From Patulibacter sp052039575 (lineage in GTDB: Bacteria; Actinomycetota; Thermoleophilia; Solirubrobacterales; Solirubrobacteraceae): 64,000 bases of DNA. Below, piece by piece: positions 51,268 to 62,222 of this stretch; positions within the stretch are counted from its first letter, which is position 1, and each line of letters begins with the position of its first letter. Position numbers and translations under genes: made by a program. The DNA is taken from positions 1-64,000 of the forward strand of contig JBQGEK010000144.1 in assembly GCA_052039575.1 (NCBI GenBank), given 5' to 3'. The notes under the pieces are model-generated. The model made no database searches and had not been told where the DNA came from. It saw nothing but the letters and a program-made list of their open reading frames with translations.

Positions 51268-52970
51268 GCCCGACGACCGACCTTTCGGAAGCCCGGCGGC
51301 CCGTCGCACGGATCCTCGTCCCGGAGGAAGAGGTCAACGTCCCCGGGCCGAAGCGTCGCCCCGACGACATCGACGCGCCCGTCGGCCTGCTCCGCTTCGA
51401 GGCGCTGTTCGTCTTCCTGATCGGCTGGCTGCTGTTCGCCGCCGTCGGCTACCGCGCGGTGATCGACCAGCACATCGTTCCCGCCGATGCGCTCGACCTG
51501 ATGGGCCGGGCCTACTACGTCTGGCACAACGACCCCGCCAAGCTCGCGGCGATCGGGTTCAGTGCCCCTCCGCTGCAGACGCTCGGTCTGCTGCCGTTCG
51601 CCATCGTCAAGCCGCTGGCCAGCTCACTGATCGCGCTGCCGGTCGCCTCCGGCTTCTGGGGCGCGATCGCGCTGATGCTGATCCACCGCACGCTCGCGCG
51701 TTGCGGATTCACGCTCTGGCGCCGCGTCCTGGCGACCGCCCTGGTCGCCCTCAACCCGCTCTGGCTGTTCTACGCCAGCACCGGGATGCCGGACATGATC
51801 TACGTGGCCGCGCTGGCCGCCACGGTCTACTTCGTCTTCACCTGGGTGATCGAGGACCAACCGCGATTCGTGGCCGGCGTCGGGCTGTGCCTCGCGCTGC
51901 TCTCGATCGGCCGCTTCGGCTTCATCCTCTGGGCGATCCTGCTGGCGATCGTCGTCGCGGTCGTGCTCGCGGTCCGCAAGGCCCAGGACGACGAGAGCGA
52001 GGGCCTGCTGATCACGATGCTCGCCCCGACCGCCGCCGTCGTGGTGCTGTGGATCTTCGTCTGCTGGCTGATCGCCGGCGACCCGTTCGGCTGGATCGTC
52101 GACGCGCAGCGGTTCGGCGGCCCGAGCGCGTCGAACGCCGCTCATCCGGTCGAGCTCGGGGAGCTGGTCAAGCACACCGGCGCGGTCCTGCTCGGCGGCT
52201 CGCTGATCACCGTGCTCGCGTTCCTCGGATTGCTGTGGGGCGCGACCGCCAAGCGCGACATGATCGCGGGCGGCATGGCGATCGTGGTGATCGGCGGCAT
52301 CGCCGTGCTGGTCGGCAACGCGCTGATCCACGACGACCTGTCGCTGCTGTCGCTGCGGTCGGTGCTCCCGCTCACCGTCTTCGGCATCGGCGCCGCGGCC
52401 TGGCTCGCCCGCAGCCAGGGGTCGCTCGGCGCGACGATGTCGATCGTCTCGCTGGTACTGGCGATCCCGGCTTCCGCGATCGCGATGGACCGCTACCCGT
52501 ACCAGAACCTCGAGCAGGCGTTCCTCCGCGGCCTGATCGAGCAGAAGGACCAGGAGGGCACGAGCTCTCGTGGCGGCTATCAGGTCGGAATCAGGGACTC
52601 GCAACGGATGGCCGCCTTCATCAAGGCGACCGTCGACGATCGCCGCGACACGGTGCTCGCGGACAACTCGGTGGTCGGCGGAGTGATCCTGCTCACCGGC
52701 CGTCCGGAGGCCTTCGTCGACCGCGTCGACCAAGGCGACAAGCACTTCCTCGAGGTCTTGCGCAGCCCGTGGGGCAAGGTGCGCTACATCCTGACCACCG
52801 GCGGTGCCGGCTCGGGGGCGACCACGATCAACCAGCAGTTCCCCGGCGCGACGCGCGGCACCGTCGCCGGCCTCTCGCCGGTGTTCACGTCCGGGCGCTA
52901 CGTCCTGCTCTCCGTCGCGCAGAACGACCCGCGTCGCGCCGCCGACGAGGAAGCCGAGGAGGCCCCGTGA
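51264..52970 (+). CDS. polytopic membrane protein, GT-C-like (operon gene 4)
   Basis: A 568-residue protein with a short cytosolic N-terminus and 9-10 helices (~48-420), e.g. LFVFLIGWLLFAAVGYRAVI, IYVAALAATVYFVFTWVIED. The order helix-loop-helix with a first extracellular loop carrying DALDLMGRAYYVWHNDPAKL resembles GT-C (ArnT/PMT-like) enzymes, where acidic residues in loop 1 bind polyprenyl-phosphate sugars; D and E here are suggestive only. A ~130-residue extracytoplasmic C-terminal domain (RRDTVLADNSVVGGVILLTG) ends the protein. It may decorate or translocate the glycan. ATGA and GTGA overlaps tie it to its neighbours. Confidence 0.8.
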   Translation: MSPTTDLSEARRPVARILVPEEEVNVPGPKRRPDDIDAPVGLLRFEALFVFLIGWLLFAAVGYRAVIDQHIVPADALDLMGRAYYVWHNDPAKLAAIGFSAPPLQTLGLLPFAIVKPLASSLIALPVASGFWGAIALMLIHRTLARCGFTLWRRVLATALVALNPLWLFYASTGMPDMIYVAALAATVYFVFTWVIEDQPRFVAGVGLCLALLSIGRFGFILWAILLAIVVAVVLAVRKAQDDESEGLLITMLAPTAAVVVLWIFVCWLIAGDPFGWIVDAQRFGGPSASNAAHPVELGELVKHTGAVLLGGSLITVLAFLGLLWGATAKRDMIAGGMAIVVIGGIAVLVGNALIHDDLSLLSLRSVLPLTVFGIGAAAWLARSQGSLGATMSIVSLVLAIPASAIAMDRYPYQNLEQAFLRGLIEQKDQEGTSSRGGYQVGIRDSQRMAAFIKATVDDRRDTVLADNSVVGGVILLTGRPEAFVDRVDQGDKHFLEVLRSPWGKVRYILTTGGAGSGATTINQQFPGATRGTVAGLSPVFTSGRYVLLSVAQNDPRRAADEEAEEAP

Positions 52971-54079
52971 TCGGTCGCGTGACCCGCCCGGCGACGTGGC
53001 TCGCCGCTGCCGTCGCCCTGTCGCTCGGAGTCGCCGCCTGCGGCGGGGACAACGGCGACGATACGACGACCAGCCAGACGACCGGCACGCAGCCCGCCCG
53101 CGAGCTGGCACACGACCTCGGCGGCCCCACGCCGTTCGCGGCCAACAGTCCGTGGAACCGCACGGTCGAGACCGCCAGCGTCGACCCGAACTCGTCCCGG
53201 ATGATCCGCCTGGGCGCGCGCTCTCCGGTCCCGGCGAAGGAGGACGAGCGGCTCGGTGCGCTGCGCAACCGCTTCAACCTCTACATCAACATGGACACGA
53301 CGGCGTGGACGCCGGGCGTGTTCCGGATCGGCGTCGGCCGTCGCGTTCGGATGGTCTGTCGCCAGGTCCACTGCGGCCGCCAGGTCGACGCCGTCCCGTC
53401 GCACCTGGTGCTGCCCGACGACGCCGTGCCGGACAGCGGCCACGACGGCTGGATGATCCTCGTCGACCAGGAACGGGGGATCGCCTGGGACCTGTGGCGC
53501 TCGCGCCGCGTCGGCCAGACGATCTCGTACGCGTTCGCCCGACGCTGGTCGCTGAACGCCAGCGGTGCGGGCACCCCACGGAGCGACACCTACCCGCGCA
53601 CGCCGAGCTTGCGCGGGTCCGGCCTGCCGCTGATCGGCGGCCTGATCCGCCCGAAGGAGCTGCGCGAAGGCCGGATCCGCCACGCGCTCGCGATCGCGAT
53701 CCCCGGACCCGCCGCGTCGCAGTACGTCGCCCCGGCGACGACCACCAACGGCCTCTCCGACTCGCGGTCGATCCCGCAGGGCGCGCGGCTGCGGCTGAAG
53801 CCCGAGGCGCTCGCGCGCGTGCAGCAGAAGCGCAACCAGCAACCGGGAGCGATCACTGTCGCTCAGACGCTCTACACCTACGGCGCGATCGTGGTCGACC
53901 GCGCCGATTCCCCGACGCTCTACGCGCAGCGCAACGGGGACTACAAGGGCCTGCTGACCGGCAACGCGCTGCGCGAGCTCCGCCTGTCCGACTTCGAGGT
54001 CCTGACCCTGCCGAAGCGAGTCACCGACCCCGACGCTCCCCCGAAGGCCACCGATGACACGTCCGTCGATGATGCGTAG
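52967..54079 (+). CDS. exported lipoprotein of unknown fold (operon gene 5)
   Basis: A 370-residue lipoprotein: WLAAAVALSLGVAAC has a good lipobox (GVAAC). GTG start overlaps the previous stop (GTGA). The mature sequence starts with a low-complexity Thr/Asp linker, then a large beta-rich domain (FAANSPWNRTVETASVDPNS; LPDDAVPDSGHDGWMILVDQ; RGIAWDLWRSRRVGQTISYA FARRW; GLIRPKELREGRIRHALAIA). The last motif, with GLIRP.E and HAL.., resembles surface proteins found in soil Actinobacteria whose role is unknown. Two Cys (CRQVHC) may pair. It is likely anchored outside the membrane near the synthase. Confidence 0.8.
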   Translation: MIGRVTRPATWLAAAVALSLGVAACGGDNGDDTTTSQTTGTQPARELAHDLGGPTPFAANSPWNRTVETASVDPNSSRMIRLGARSPVPAKEDERLGALRNRFNLYINMDTTAWTPGVFRIGVGRRVRMVCRQVHCGRQVDAVPSHLVLPDDAVPDSGHDGWMILVDQERGIAWDLWRSRRVGQTISYAFARRWSLNASGAGTPRSDTYPRTPSLRGSGLPLIGGLIRPKELREGRIRHALAIAIPGPAASQYVAPATTTNGLSDSRSIPQGARLRLKPEALARVQQKRNQQPGAITVAQTLYTYGAIVVDRADSPTLYAQRNGDYKGLLTGNALRELRLSDFEVLTLPKRVTDPDAPPKATDDTSVDDA

Positions 54080-55616
54080 CTCTCGTCGTCACCCCGTTCG
54101 CCTGGCGTTCCTCACCGGTGCGGTCGCGCTGTCGGCGCTGACGCTCAGCGCCTGCGGCGTCAGCACCGCCGACGACATCGTCCAGGACGACCGCCGCGCC
54201 GCCACCGACCGCGAGAATCAGCAGCGCGCGGACGAGGCGTCGGCCCAGGCTCGCCACGGCGAGCTGCCGACCAGGCCGGACGGGACGATCGCCGTCTCGA
54301 TGCGGCTCCCCGAGTCGGTGACGGGGAACGCGATCGCGCGCGCGGCGTCGACCAGGTCTCCGGTGAAGTACGACATCCAGGTCGCGTCGACCGACACGGG
54401 GATCCAGGACCTCTGCGCCGGACGGGTCGACCTGGTCCAGACCGCGCGGACGCTGACCGCCGCGGAGCAGGCGGCCTGCGCCGCCAACGGCCTCAAGGTG
54501 GATAAACCCGTCACGATCGGGTACGCGGTATCGGTGCTCGTGACCCGCAACGGCACCGACATCGGAGGGGACTGCCTGACGCTGCACGGCGTCAAGTCCC
54601 TGCTCGCCGTCAACTCGACCGTCACCAACTGGCAGCAGATCGGGTTCGCCAACCACGAGTTCGCCGTCGCAGGACCACCCGCCAACACCGGCGTGATGCA
54701 GCCGATCGGCCGACTCGCGCTCGGCTTCCCAATCGGGCAGCTGTCGCAGGGCAACCTGCGCGGCAGCATGCAGGTCTTCACCGAACCCGACGACGTCGGT
54801 GCCTTCATCGCCGGAACGGACCGGCGCGAGGTCCTCGACCGCCAGGTCCGCAGCCAGGTCCGCCGGATCACCCTCGAGCGCCGTTCCGCAGACGCCAACG
54901 CCGTCGCCCGCGCCGAGCGCGAGGCCGCCAACGCCGTGGTCCGGCGGATCAACGCCGAGAACCGCGCCCGGACCGCCCGGGGCGAGAGCGTGGCCGACCC
55001 GCAAGCGCTGGCCGACCGCAACGCCAAGCGCGTCGCCGACGCCAAGCGCAAGGCCGGCGCCGAGCAGCGCGCGGCCAACCGCCGTGCGATCTCGAGGCTC
55101 GAACGGGAGTACCGGGCCGAGCAGTTGCCGTCGTATCTAGGTGACGGACGGTTGGCCGTCGTCGGCTACCCCTATTACGAAGCCCACAGCGACGTACTGC
55201 GCCCGCTGGAGATCGATCCGCGGACCCGGACCGCGGCTGGGAGCCGTCCGGACTGCCGGTTCCCGTCGCAACACACCATCGCGAACGGAAGTTACCCCCT
55301 GTCGCTCCCGATTTACGTGTACGGTGATGCGCGAACGCTCCGCGGTGACCTGGCACGGCCGCTGCTGCGGACGATCCTCGATCACAATGCAGAGCTCACG
55401 CGCATGAACGACGTCGCCGGCCTCTCCGCCAACGCGGTTTCCAACACCCGTCGCGAGTTTGGGGTCGGTACCGAGACGTCACCGGCTCCGTCGAGCACCC
55501 CCAGCTCCCCCACCTCCCCCGCATCCCCCTCCGCTACCACCACCTCACCTTCGCCGGCTCCGTCGCCGGCGCCAGGTGGGATTCCGGGAGTTGATGCGCC
55601 GCAGGCGACGCCGTGA
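54054..55616 (+). CDS. PstS-like binding lipoprotein with charged helical insertion (operon gene 6)
   Basis: A 520-residue lipoprotein (VALSALTLSAC lipobox; start ATG 54054 or 54069). Residues ~80-255 are a PstS-type substrate-binding half: VKYDIQVASTDTGIQDLCAG, RVDLVQTARTLTAAEQAACA, KPVTIGYAVSVLVTRN. Residues ~260-350 are an inserted, highly charged Arg/Ala coiled-coil (RRSADANAVARAEREAANAV ...). The second binding half follows (LAVVGYPYYEAHSDVLRPLE; YPLSLPIYVYGDARTLRGDL), then a Pro/Ser tail. The insertion separates the two lobes. There is no pst ABC transporter nearby, so it probably binds an anionic group for the polysaccharide system, not for phosphate uptake. Confidence 0.8.
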   Translation: MTRPSMMRSSRRHPVRLAFLTGAVALSALTLSACGVSTADDIVQDDRRAATDRENQQRADEASAQARHGELPTRPDGTIAVSMRLPESVTGNAIARAASTRSPVKYDIQVASTDTGIQDLCAGRVDLVQTARTLTAAEQAACAANGLKVDKPVTIGYAVSVLVTRNGTDIGGDCLTLHGVKSLLAVNSTVTNWQQIGFANHEFAVAGPPANTGVMQPIGRLALGFPIGQLSQGNLRGSMQVFTEPDDVGAFIAGTDRREVLDRQVRSQVRRITLERRSADANAVARAEREAANAVVRRINAENRARTARGESVADPQALADRNAKRVADAKRKAGAEQRAANRRAISRLEREYRAEQLPSYLGDGRLAVVGYPYYEAHSDVLRPLEIDPRTRTAAGSRPDCRFPSQHTIANGSYPLSLPIYVYGDARTLRGDLARPLLRTILDHNAELTRMNDVAGLSANAVSNTRREFGVGTETSPAPSSTPSSPTSPASPSATTTSPSPAPSPAPGGIPGVDAPQATP

Positions 55617-57025
55617 TCGGGTGGCGTAGCGTCACCACCCTCGGGCTCGCCGCCGCACTCGCGGTTCCGCTCTCCGCCTGCGGGGGATCAGACGACCAGC
55701 GCGCCAGCGAGCCTGCGCCGCCGGGGGTGGCCGGCGAGGCCCCGGTTGGCCCGGCCGCGGACGACATACCGGTCGAGCCGCTCCCGAGCGAGTCGAACCC
55801 GGACGGTCCCGACGAGCCCGCCTTCCGTGCCGAGGAGCCGGCCCCGCCGCTCGAGCTCGAGCGCGCATCGGCGCGTGCCAACCGCTGGCCGCGGACGCTG
55901 CAGATCGGCCTGATCGATCCCGAGGACAACGCGACCGCGCTGCGCGAGTCGGGGCCGTTCGGCGTGCGCTGGCACTACCTCTCCGGTGGCGCAGCGACCG
56001 ACGCTTCGTGGACCAACTGGCGGACCGGGTCCGGGTCGTTCGTGACCTCGTACGTCCGGGAGTCGCGCGCGGCGAAGACGATTCCGTTCTTCTCCTACTA
56101 CGTGCTCCAGGAGACGCCACCCGCGTCCCGGCGGGCGGAGGAGCCGGACAAGGTGGTCGACGGGCTCTCCAACCCGGTGGTGGTTCGCCGCGTGGTCAAC
56201 GACATCCGCCAGGCGCTCCAGCGGCTCGGCGGCGCCGGCGGTCCCGCGGTGCTCCAGATCGAGCCCGACATGTGGGGCTACCTCCAGCAGCGGTTCGGGG
56301 ACGACGCCGCCGACTCGCCGGTCCGGCTGCAGGGCGCCACCCGCCACGCCCGCGGCCTGCCCAACAACCTGCGGGGGTTCGCCCGCTTGGTGACGCGGAT
56401 GCGCGATGCCGAGGCGCCCAACGTGCTGCTCGCCTACCCGGTCAGCATCTTCGGCACCCACAAGGACATCAAGGGATCGGCACCGAGCAGCGCGGAGGTC
56501 ACCACGATGGTCGACCGGTCGGTGCGGTTCTGGCGGTCGGCCGGAAGCCCGTTCGACGTCATGACGTTCGAGCACGCCAACCGCAACGCCGGGTACCAGA
56601 TCAAGGTCGACGGGGTCCCGACCGAGGACGCCCGGTGGACCGACGTCGACCATCAGCGTCACCTGACCTACGTCCGCGGGGTGCTCGGCGCGTCGCGCCG
56701 TCCGGGAGTGCTCTGGCAGGTGCCGCCCGGCAACACCGCGCGAGCGGAGATGGACGACACCCCCGGGCACTACACCGACGACAAGGTGCAGACGTTGCTC
56801 GGCCGCAAGGGCCGCCCGATGCTGCGGGCGTACCGCGATGCCGGCGTGGTGATGGTGCTGTTCGGGTCAGCCTTCCCGAACGACACGTGCGCCTGCGTGC
56901 GCCGCGACGAGCATGCGCGCGGCGACGGCAAGCACGACGACGGCGGCTACCTCGCCGCCCAGGTGCGGCGCTACGTCAAGGACGGGCCGCTGAAGGTGCG
57001 TCGCGTCCCCAAGCGGATCCGCTGA
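55613..57025 (+). CDS. lipoprotein with glycosidase-like TIM-barrel features (operon gene 7)
   Basis: A 470-residue lipoprotein (LAVPLSAC lipobox); GTG overlaps the preceding stop. After a Pro/Glu linker, residues ~90-460 look like a (beta/alpha) barrel: LQIGLIDPEDNATALRESGP, GVRWHYLSGGAATDASWTNW, IPFFSYYVLQETPP, AVLQIEPDMWGYLQQRF (acidic strand end, a candidate catalytic Glu/Asp), NVLLAYPVSIFG, PFDVMTFEHANRN and PGVLWQVPPGNT. It may trim or process the polymer. No exact glycoside hydrolase family is assigned. It closes the operon, followed by a hairpin. Confidence 0.75.
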   Translation: MIGWRSVTTLGLAAALAVPLSACGGSDDQRASEPAPPGVAGEAPVGPAADDIPVEPLPSESNPDGPDEPAFRAEEPAPPLELERASARANRWPRTLQIGLIDPEDNATALRESGPFGVRWHYLSGGAATDASWTNWRTGSGSFVTSYVRESRAAKTIPFFSYYVLQETPPASRRAEEPDKVVDGLSNPVVVRRVVNDIRQALQRLGGAGGPAVLQIEPDMWGYLQQRFGDDAADSPVRLQGATRHARGLPNNLRGFARLVTRMRDAEAPNVLLAYPVSIFGTHKDIKGSAPSSAEVTTMVDRSVRFWRSAGSPFDVMTFEHANRNAGYQIKVDGVPTEDARWTDVDHQRHLTYVRGVLGASRRPGVLWQVPPGNTARAEMDDTPGHYTDDKVQTLLGRKGRPMLRAYRDAGVVMVLFGSAFPNDTCACVRRDEHARGDGKHDDGGYLAAQVRRYVKDGPLKVRRVPKRIR

Positions 57026-57029
57026 ACGG

Positions 57030-57053
57030 TCGCGGCCAGCTAGCCGGCCGCGA
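57030..57053. terminator. bidirectional hairpin terminator
   Basis: TCGCGGCC / GGCCGCGA with an 8-nt self-complementary loop, between the stop of operon gene 7 (57025) and the convergent secreted-protein gene (57081). Confidence 0.65.
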
Positions 57054-57080
57054 TGCCATCGGGCGCGACTCCATCGGTCG

Positions 57081-58661
57081 CTACGGAGCCACGCCCTGCG
57101 CCGCCACGGCGCAGGAATTCTGCGTCGGATCCGGGTCGTTGACCTTCCAGCGCGACGAGATCAGCAACCGCGCGCCGCCGTGCACGTCGACCTGGACCTG
57201 GCCGTTGTTCGGCAACGGCACGGTGATCGGCCCGAACGCCTGCGGCACCGAGCCGTCCCAGGTCGACTCTCGGGTGATCACGGTGCCACCGGCGCCGGTC
57301 TCGAGCACCGCGGTCCGCTGGCCGTTCACGCCGGCCTGGCACGTCACCGTCAGCCGGCCGACGCCGGGGATCTCGGCGACCGAGACATCACGCCCCGCAG
57401 CGGCCGCGTCGCCACGCCAGACGACCTGGGCCGACCCGACGGCCGAGCCCTGACCGTCGTCGGTCTGGGCAACCAGGTTGAGCTCGGCGTAGCAGCGCTC
57501 CTTGCCGGTCTGCGAGAAGTCCCAGGTCCAGCGCACGTTGAGGCTGATCGGCGGCGCGTACGGCCCGGTACCGACCGAGTCGAACGGGCCGCGGTCAGAG
57601 ATCAAGCCGATGAACTCGCCGGTCGACTGCTTCTCCGCCGGCAGGAAGGCGGCGAACCGCTCGCTGAAGTCCGGGCCGGTGTACCGGGTGTGAAGCCCTT
57701 CGCGGATCTCCTTGCCGTTGCCGCCGCGCCAGTCCCGGTAGGTCCAGTTCATCATCGAGACCTCGCGGCGGCGGTCCGTCGGGTAGACGCGAATCCACTG
57801 GGTCTCGGGAGAGCAGACCATCTCGCCGTGACCGATCCCGGGCAGGACGAAGCCGACGATCTCGCGACCGTCGTGTGCGCCGTTCGACCAGTCGACCACC
57901 GCGCGCTGACGCGACGGGGTCACGCTGTTGGGGACCTGCGCGTCGGCCCGCAGCACGACCCGCTGGCTGACCGTCCGGCGGCTGCCCGACGCGCGACCGG
58001 CGATCTCGATCCGGTAGCTGCCGTTGGGCACGGCGCCGGTCGCGGTCAGCGCCACGTCGACCGGTGCCCGCAGCGTCCCCGAGACCGACGTCGACGCGAT
58101 CGTGCGGTTGCGCGCGTCCTTCAGCCGCACCCGGACCGAGCGTGCGGTGGCGCCGGCGACCGGGCGCAGGACGGCTCGCACGACGGTCGAGTTGCCCTCA
58201 CGCGAGCTCCCGCGGACCGCGGCGCGGACCGGCAGCGACGGGGTCCGCAGCCGCAGCTTGCTCGTCGTCCGGACGGTGCCCCGGCAGCCGCGGACCTTCG
58301 CGGACGTGACCACGGTGTAGGTGCCGGCCCGCAGCCGCTGGGTCACTCGCAGCGACACCGGGTTGCCGCCGGTCGTCAGCGCCGCCCGGCGACTGCCGGT
58401 GGCCACGCGGGTCTTGCCGCGACGGACCGTCACCGAGATCGATGAGACCCGCCGCTGAGCGGTGGGTCGCAGCCGAATCCGCGGGTCGTCGGCGAGCGCG
58501 GTCGGATCCGACGATGGAAACGACGGCTTGACCGCGGCGCGGCACTGACTCGTGGTCGTGGACGCCGCCGCCGATGGCGCCGCCACGCCGCCGAGTCCGA
58601 CGATGCCCGCGATCACGCTGGCGCCGGCGACCCGGCGAGAGAGCGATATCGAAAGCGGCAC
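57081..58661 (-). CDS. secreted protein with Ig-like and lectin-like regions, 526 aa
   Basis: Start GTG 58659-58661, six bases after a CATACT -10 box. A signal peptide (RRVAGASVIAGIVGLGGVAA ... AAAS) leads to ~190 residues of beta-rich Ig-like modules (VSSISVTVRRGKTRVATGSR; ARSVRVRLKDARNRTIASTS). A C-terminal ~270-residue domain follows, with CSPETQWIRVYPTDRR, NWTYRDWRGGNGKEIREGLH, TRYTGPDFSERFAAFLP and several Cys and Trp residues, suggesting an extracellular binding domain. No catalytic motif is visible. It faces the synthase operon and may act on the same surface, but there is no direct evidence. Confidence 0.75.
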   Translation of the reverse strand: MPLSISLSRRVAGASVIAGIVGLGGVAAPSAAASTTTSQCRAAVKPSFPSSDPTALADDPRIRLRPTAQRRVSSISVTVRRGKTRVATGSRRAALTTGGNPVSLRVTQRLRAGTYTVVTSAKVRGCRGTVRTTSKLRLRTPSLPVRAAVRGSSREGNSTVVRAVLRPVAGATARSVRVRLKDARNRTIASTSVSGTLRAPVDVALTATGAVPNGSYRIEIAGRASGSRRTVSQRVVLRADAQVPNSVTPSRQRAVVDWSNGAHDGREIVGFVLPGIGHGEMVCSPETQWIRVYPTDRRREVSMMNWTYRDWRGGNGKEIREGLHTRYTGPDFSERFAAFLPAEKQSTGEFIGLISDRGPFDSVGTGPYAPPISLNVRWTWDFSQTGKERCYAELNLVAQTDDGQGSAVGSAQVVWRGDAAAAGRDVSVAEIPGVGRLTVTCQAGVNGQRTAVLETGAGGTVITRESTWDGSVPQAFGPITVPLPNNGQVQVDVHGGARLLISSRWKVNDPDPTQNSCAVAAQGVAP

Positions 58662-58667
58662 CGGACG

Positions 58668-58673
58668 AGTATG
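58668..58673 (-). promoter_or_regulatory. -10 box of the secreted protein gene
   Basis: Minus-strand CATACT (one base off TATACT), six bases before GTG 58661. Confidence 0.4.
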
Positions 58674-58808
58674 GCGCGTATTCCAACGATCTTGTAGCGA
58701 TTGCTCCTGCCCCACCAAGCCGACGGGTAGACCGACCTGTAGGTTCAGGCCAGGCTCGGCGGGGCGCTGTCGCCCGCCCGAGCGACAGTGTCGAAGGGAG
58801 AGCAACGG

Positions 58809-60857
<2,049 letters not shown>

Positions 60858-60860
60858 CCG

Positions 60861-60906
60861 GCACGCCCGTCGCCAGTCGCCCGGGGGCTACTGGCGACGG
60901 GCGTGC
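60861..60906 (+). terminator. very strong hairpin terminator
   Basis: GCACGCCCGTCGCCAGT pairs perfectly with ACTGGCGACGGGCGTGC (17 bp, 12-nt loop), starting 3 bp past the acetyl-CoA synthetase stop. It is the longest perfect stem I found in the window. Confidence 0.85.
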
Positions 60907-60964
60907 TGACGGGTGAGTGAGCGGATGGTCCGGACGACGCGTGGTCGGCCCCGGCCGTGCGCGT

Positions 60965-60970
60965 TATACG
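60965..60970 (+). promoter_or_regulatory. -10 box of the epimerase gene
   Basis: TATACG, eight bases before ATG 60979, consistent with a zero- to two-base leader. Confidence 0.4.
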
Positions 60971-60978
60971 CTCCCCGC

Positions 60979-61962
60979 ATGACCGCACCCTCTGCTCGCC
61001 GGACCCTGGTCACGGGCGGCGCCGGATTCATCGGCTCCAACCTCGTCGACGCGCTGCTCGCGGACGGCCACGAGGTCACCGTCGTCGACAACCTCAGCAC
61101 GGGTCGTCGCGAGAACCTCGGCGACGCGGTCTCGCGGGGGGCCCGGTTGCACGAGGTCGACATCCTCGACCGCGAAGCGCTCGCGGTGGTCTTCGCCGAG
61201 GTCCGCCCCGAGTGGGTGTTCCACCTGGCCGCTCAGATCGACGTCCGCAAGTCGGTCGACGATCCCGCGTTCGACGCCCAGGTCAACGTGATCGGCACGA
61301 TCAACGTGCTGGAGCTCGCCCGCGAGCACGAGGTCGCCCGGGTCGTCAACACCTCGACCGGCGGCGCGATCTACGGGCACGCCGAGCAGCTCCCGACGCC
61401 GGAGTCCGCGCCGGAGCTGCCGCTCGCCGCCTACGGCACGAGCAAGCTATGCGCCGAGCAGTACTGCGGCTGGTCCGAGCGTCTCCACGGCGTGCAGGCC
61501 GTGACCCTGCGTCTGGCCAACGTCTACGGTCCGCGCCAGGATCCGCTGGGCGAGGCCGGTGTGATCGCGATCTTCTGCGACCACGTCCTGAGCGGGCAGG
61601 CCCCGACGATCTTCGGCGACGGGACCCAGACCCGCGACTTCGTCTTCGTCGGGGACGTGGTCCGTGCGCAGATCGCCGCGGCCGGGTCGCCGCTGACCGG
61701 GGTCGTGAACATCGGCACCGGTCAGGAGACCAGCGTGCTCCAGGTCGTCGACGCCGTCGCCGAGGCGGCGCGCACCGCGATCCCGGACGGCGGCGAATGG
61801 CCGGCCCCGATCCTCGCCGACCCGCGGGCCGGCGAGGTCCATCGGTCGTGTCTGAAGGGTGAGCTGGCGGAGACCGAGCTCGGGTTCCGGCCGGAGACGG
61901 GGTTGGTCGCCGGGCTCGCCGATACCCTGCAGTGGGTGCGCAGTACTCACGCGACGCGGTAG
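60979..61962 (+). CDS. NAD-dependent epimerase/dehydratase (GalE-like)
   Basis: A 327-residue extended SDR. NAD loop TLVTGGAGFIGSNLVDALLA; VVDNLSTGRRENL; VDILDREAL; HLAAQIDVRKSV; catalytic Ser/Thr in STGGAIYG and Tyr-Lys in AAYGTSK (~152-156); RLANVYGPRQDP; GDGTQTRDFVFVGDVV. It probably acts on UDP-glucose or a related sugar, interconverting C4 epimers, and may supply the EPS or the synthase system, though it is not in either operon. The start at 60979 fits both the family N-terminus and the -10 box. Confidence 0.92.
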   Translation: MTAPSARRTLVTGGAGFIGSNLVDALLADGHEVTVVDNLSTGRRENLGDAVSRGARLHEVDILDREALAVVFAEVRPEWVFHLAAQIDVRKSVDDPAFDAQVNVIGTINVLELAREHEVARVVNTSTGGAIYGHAEQLPTPESAPELPLAAYGTSKLCAEQYCGWSERLHGVQAVTLRLANVYGPRQDPLGEAGVIAIFCDHVLSGQAPTIFGDGTQTRDFVFVGDVVRAQIAAAGSPLTGVVNIGTGQETSVLQVVDAVAEAARTAIPDGGEWPAPILADPRAGEVHRSCLKGELAETELGFRPETGLVAGLADTLQWVRSTHATR

Positions 61963-62222
61963 CCGCACACCGCCCGGAGACGCAGACGGAGCGCTGCCGC
62001 TCCACACGCTGGCACCAAACACAGCCATCAGGGGTTGAGAACCCCCTGCAAAAACAGTCAACCGTGCACAGCGTACGACTTCCATCTACCATTCGCGGAA
62101 GCGGCCGGTGGCCGCTGCCACTGAGCGTCCTCGGCTCAGCACACCAGGGCGGGGCGAACTTCGGACCTCGTGGCCCACGGGCTGCGAGGTTGCCGTGATC
62201 GTGCGCCCCGCGGGGACGCACG

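Noticed and set aside
62030..62046. GGGGTT-GAG-AACCCC hairpin as an intrinsic terminator after the epimerase gene
   Set aside because: The stem is only 6 bp and is followed by an A tract on the plus strand, the wrong composition for a terminator in that direction.
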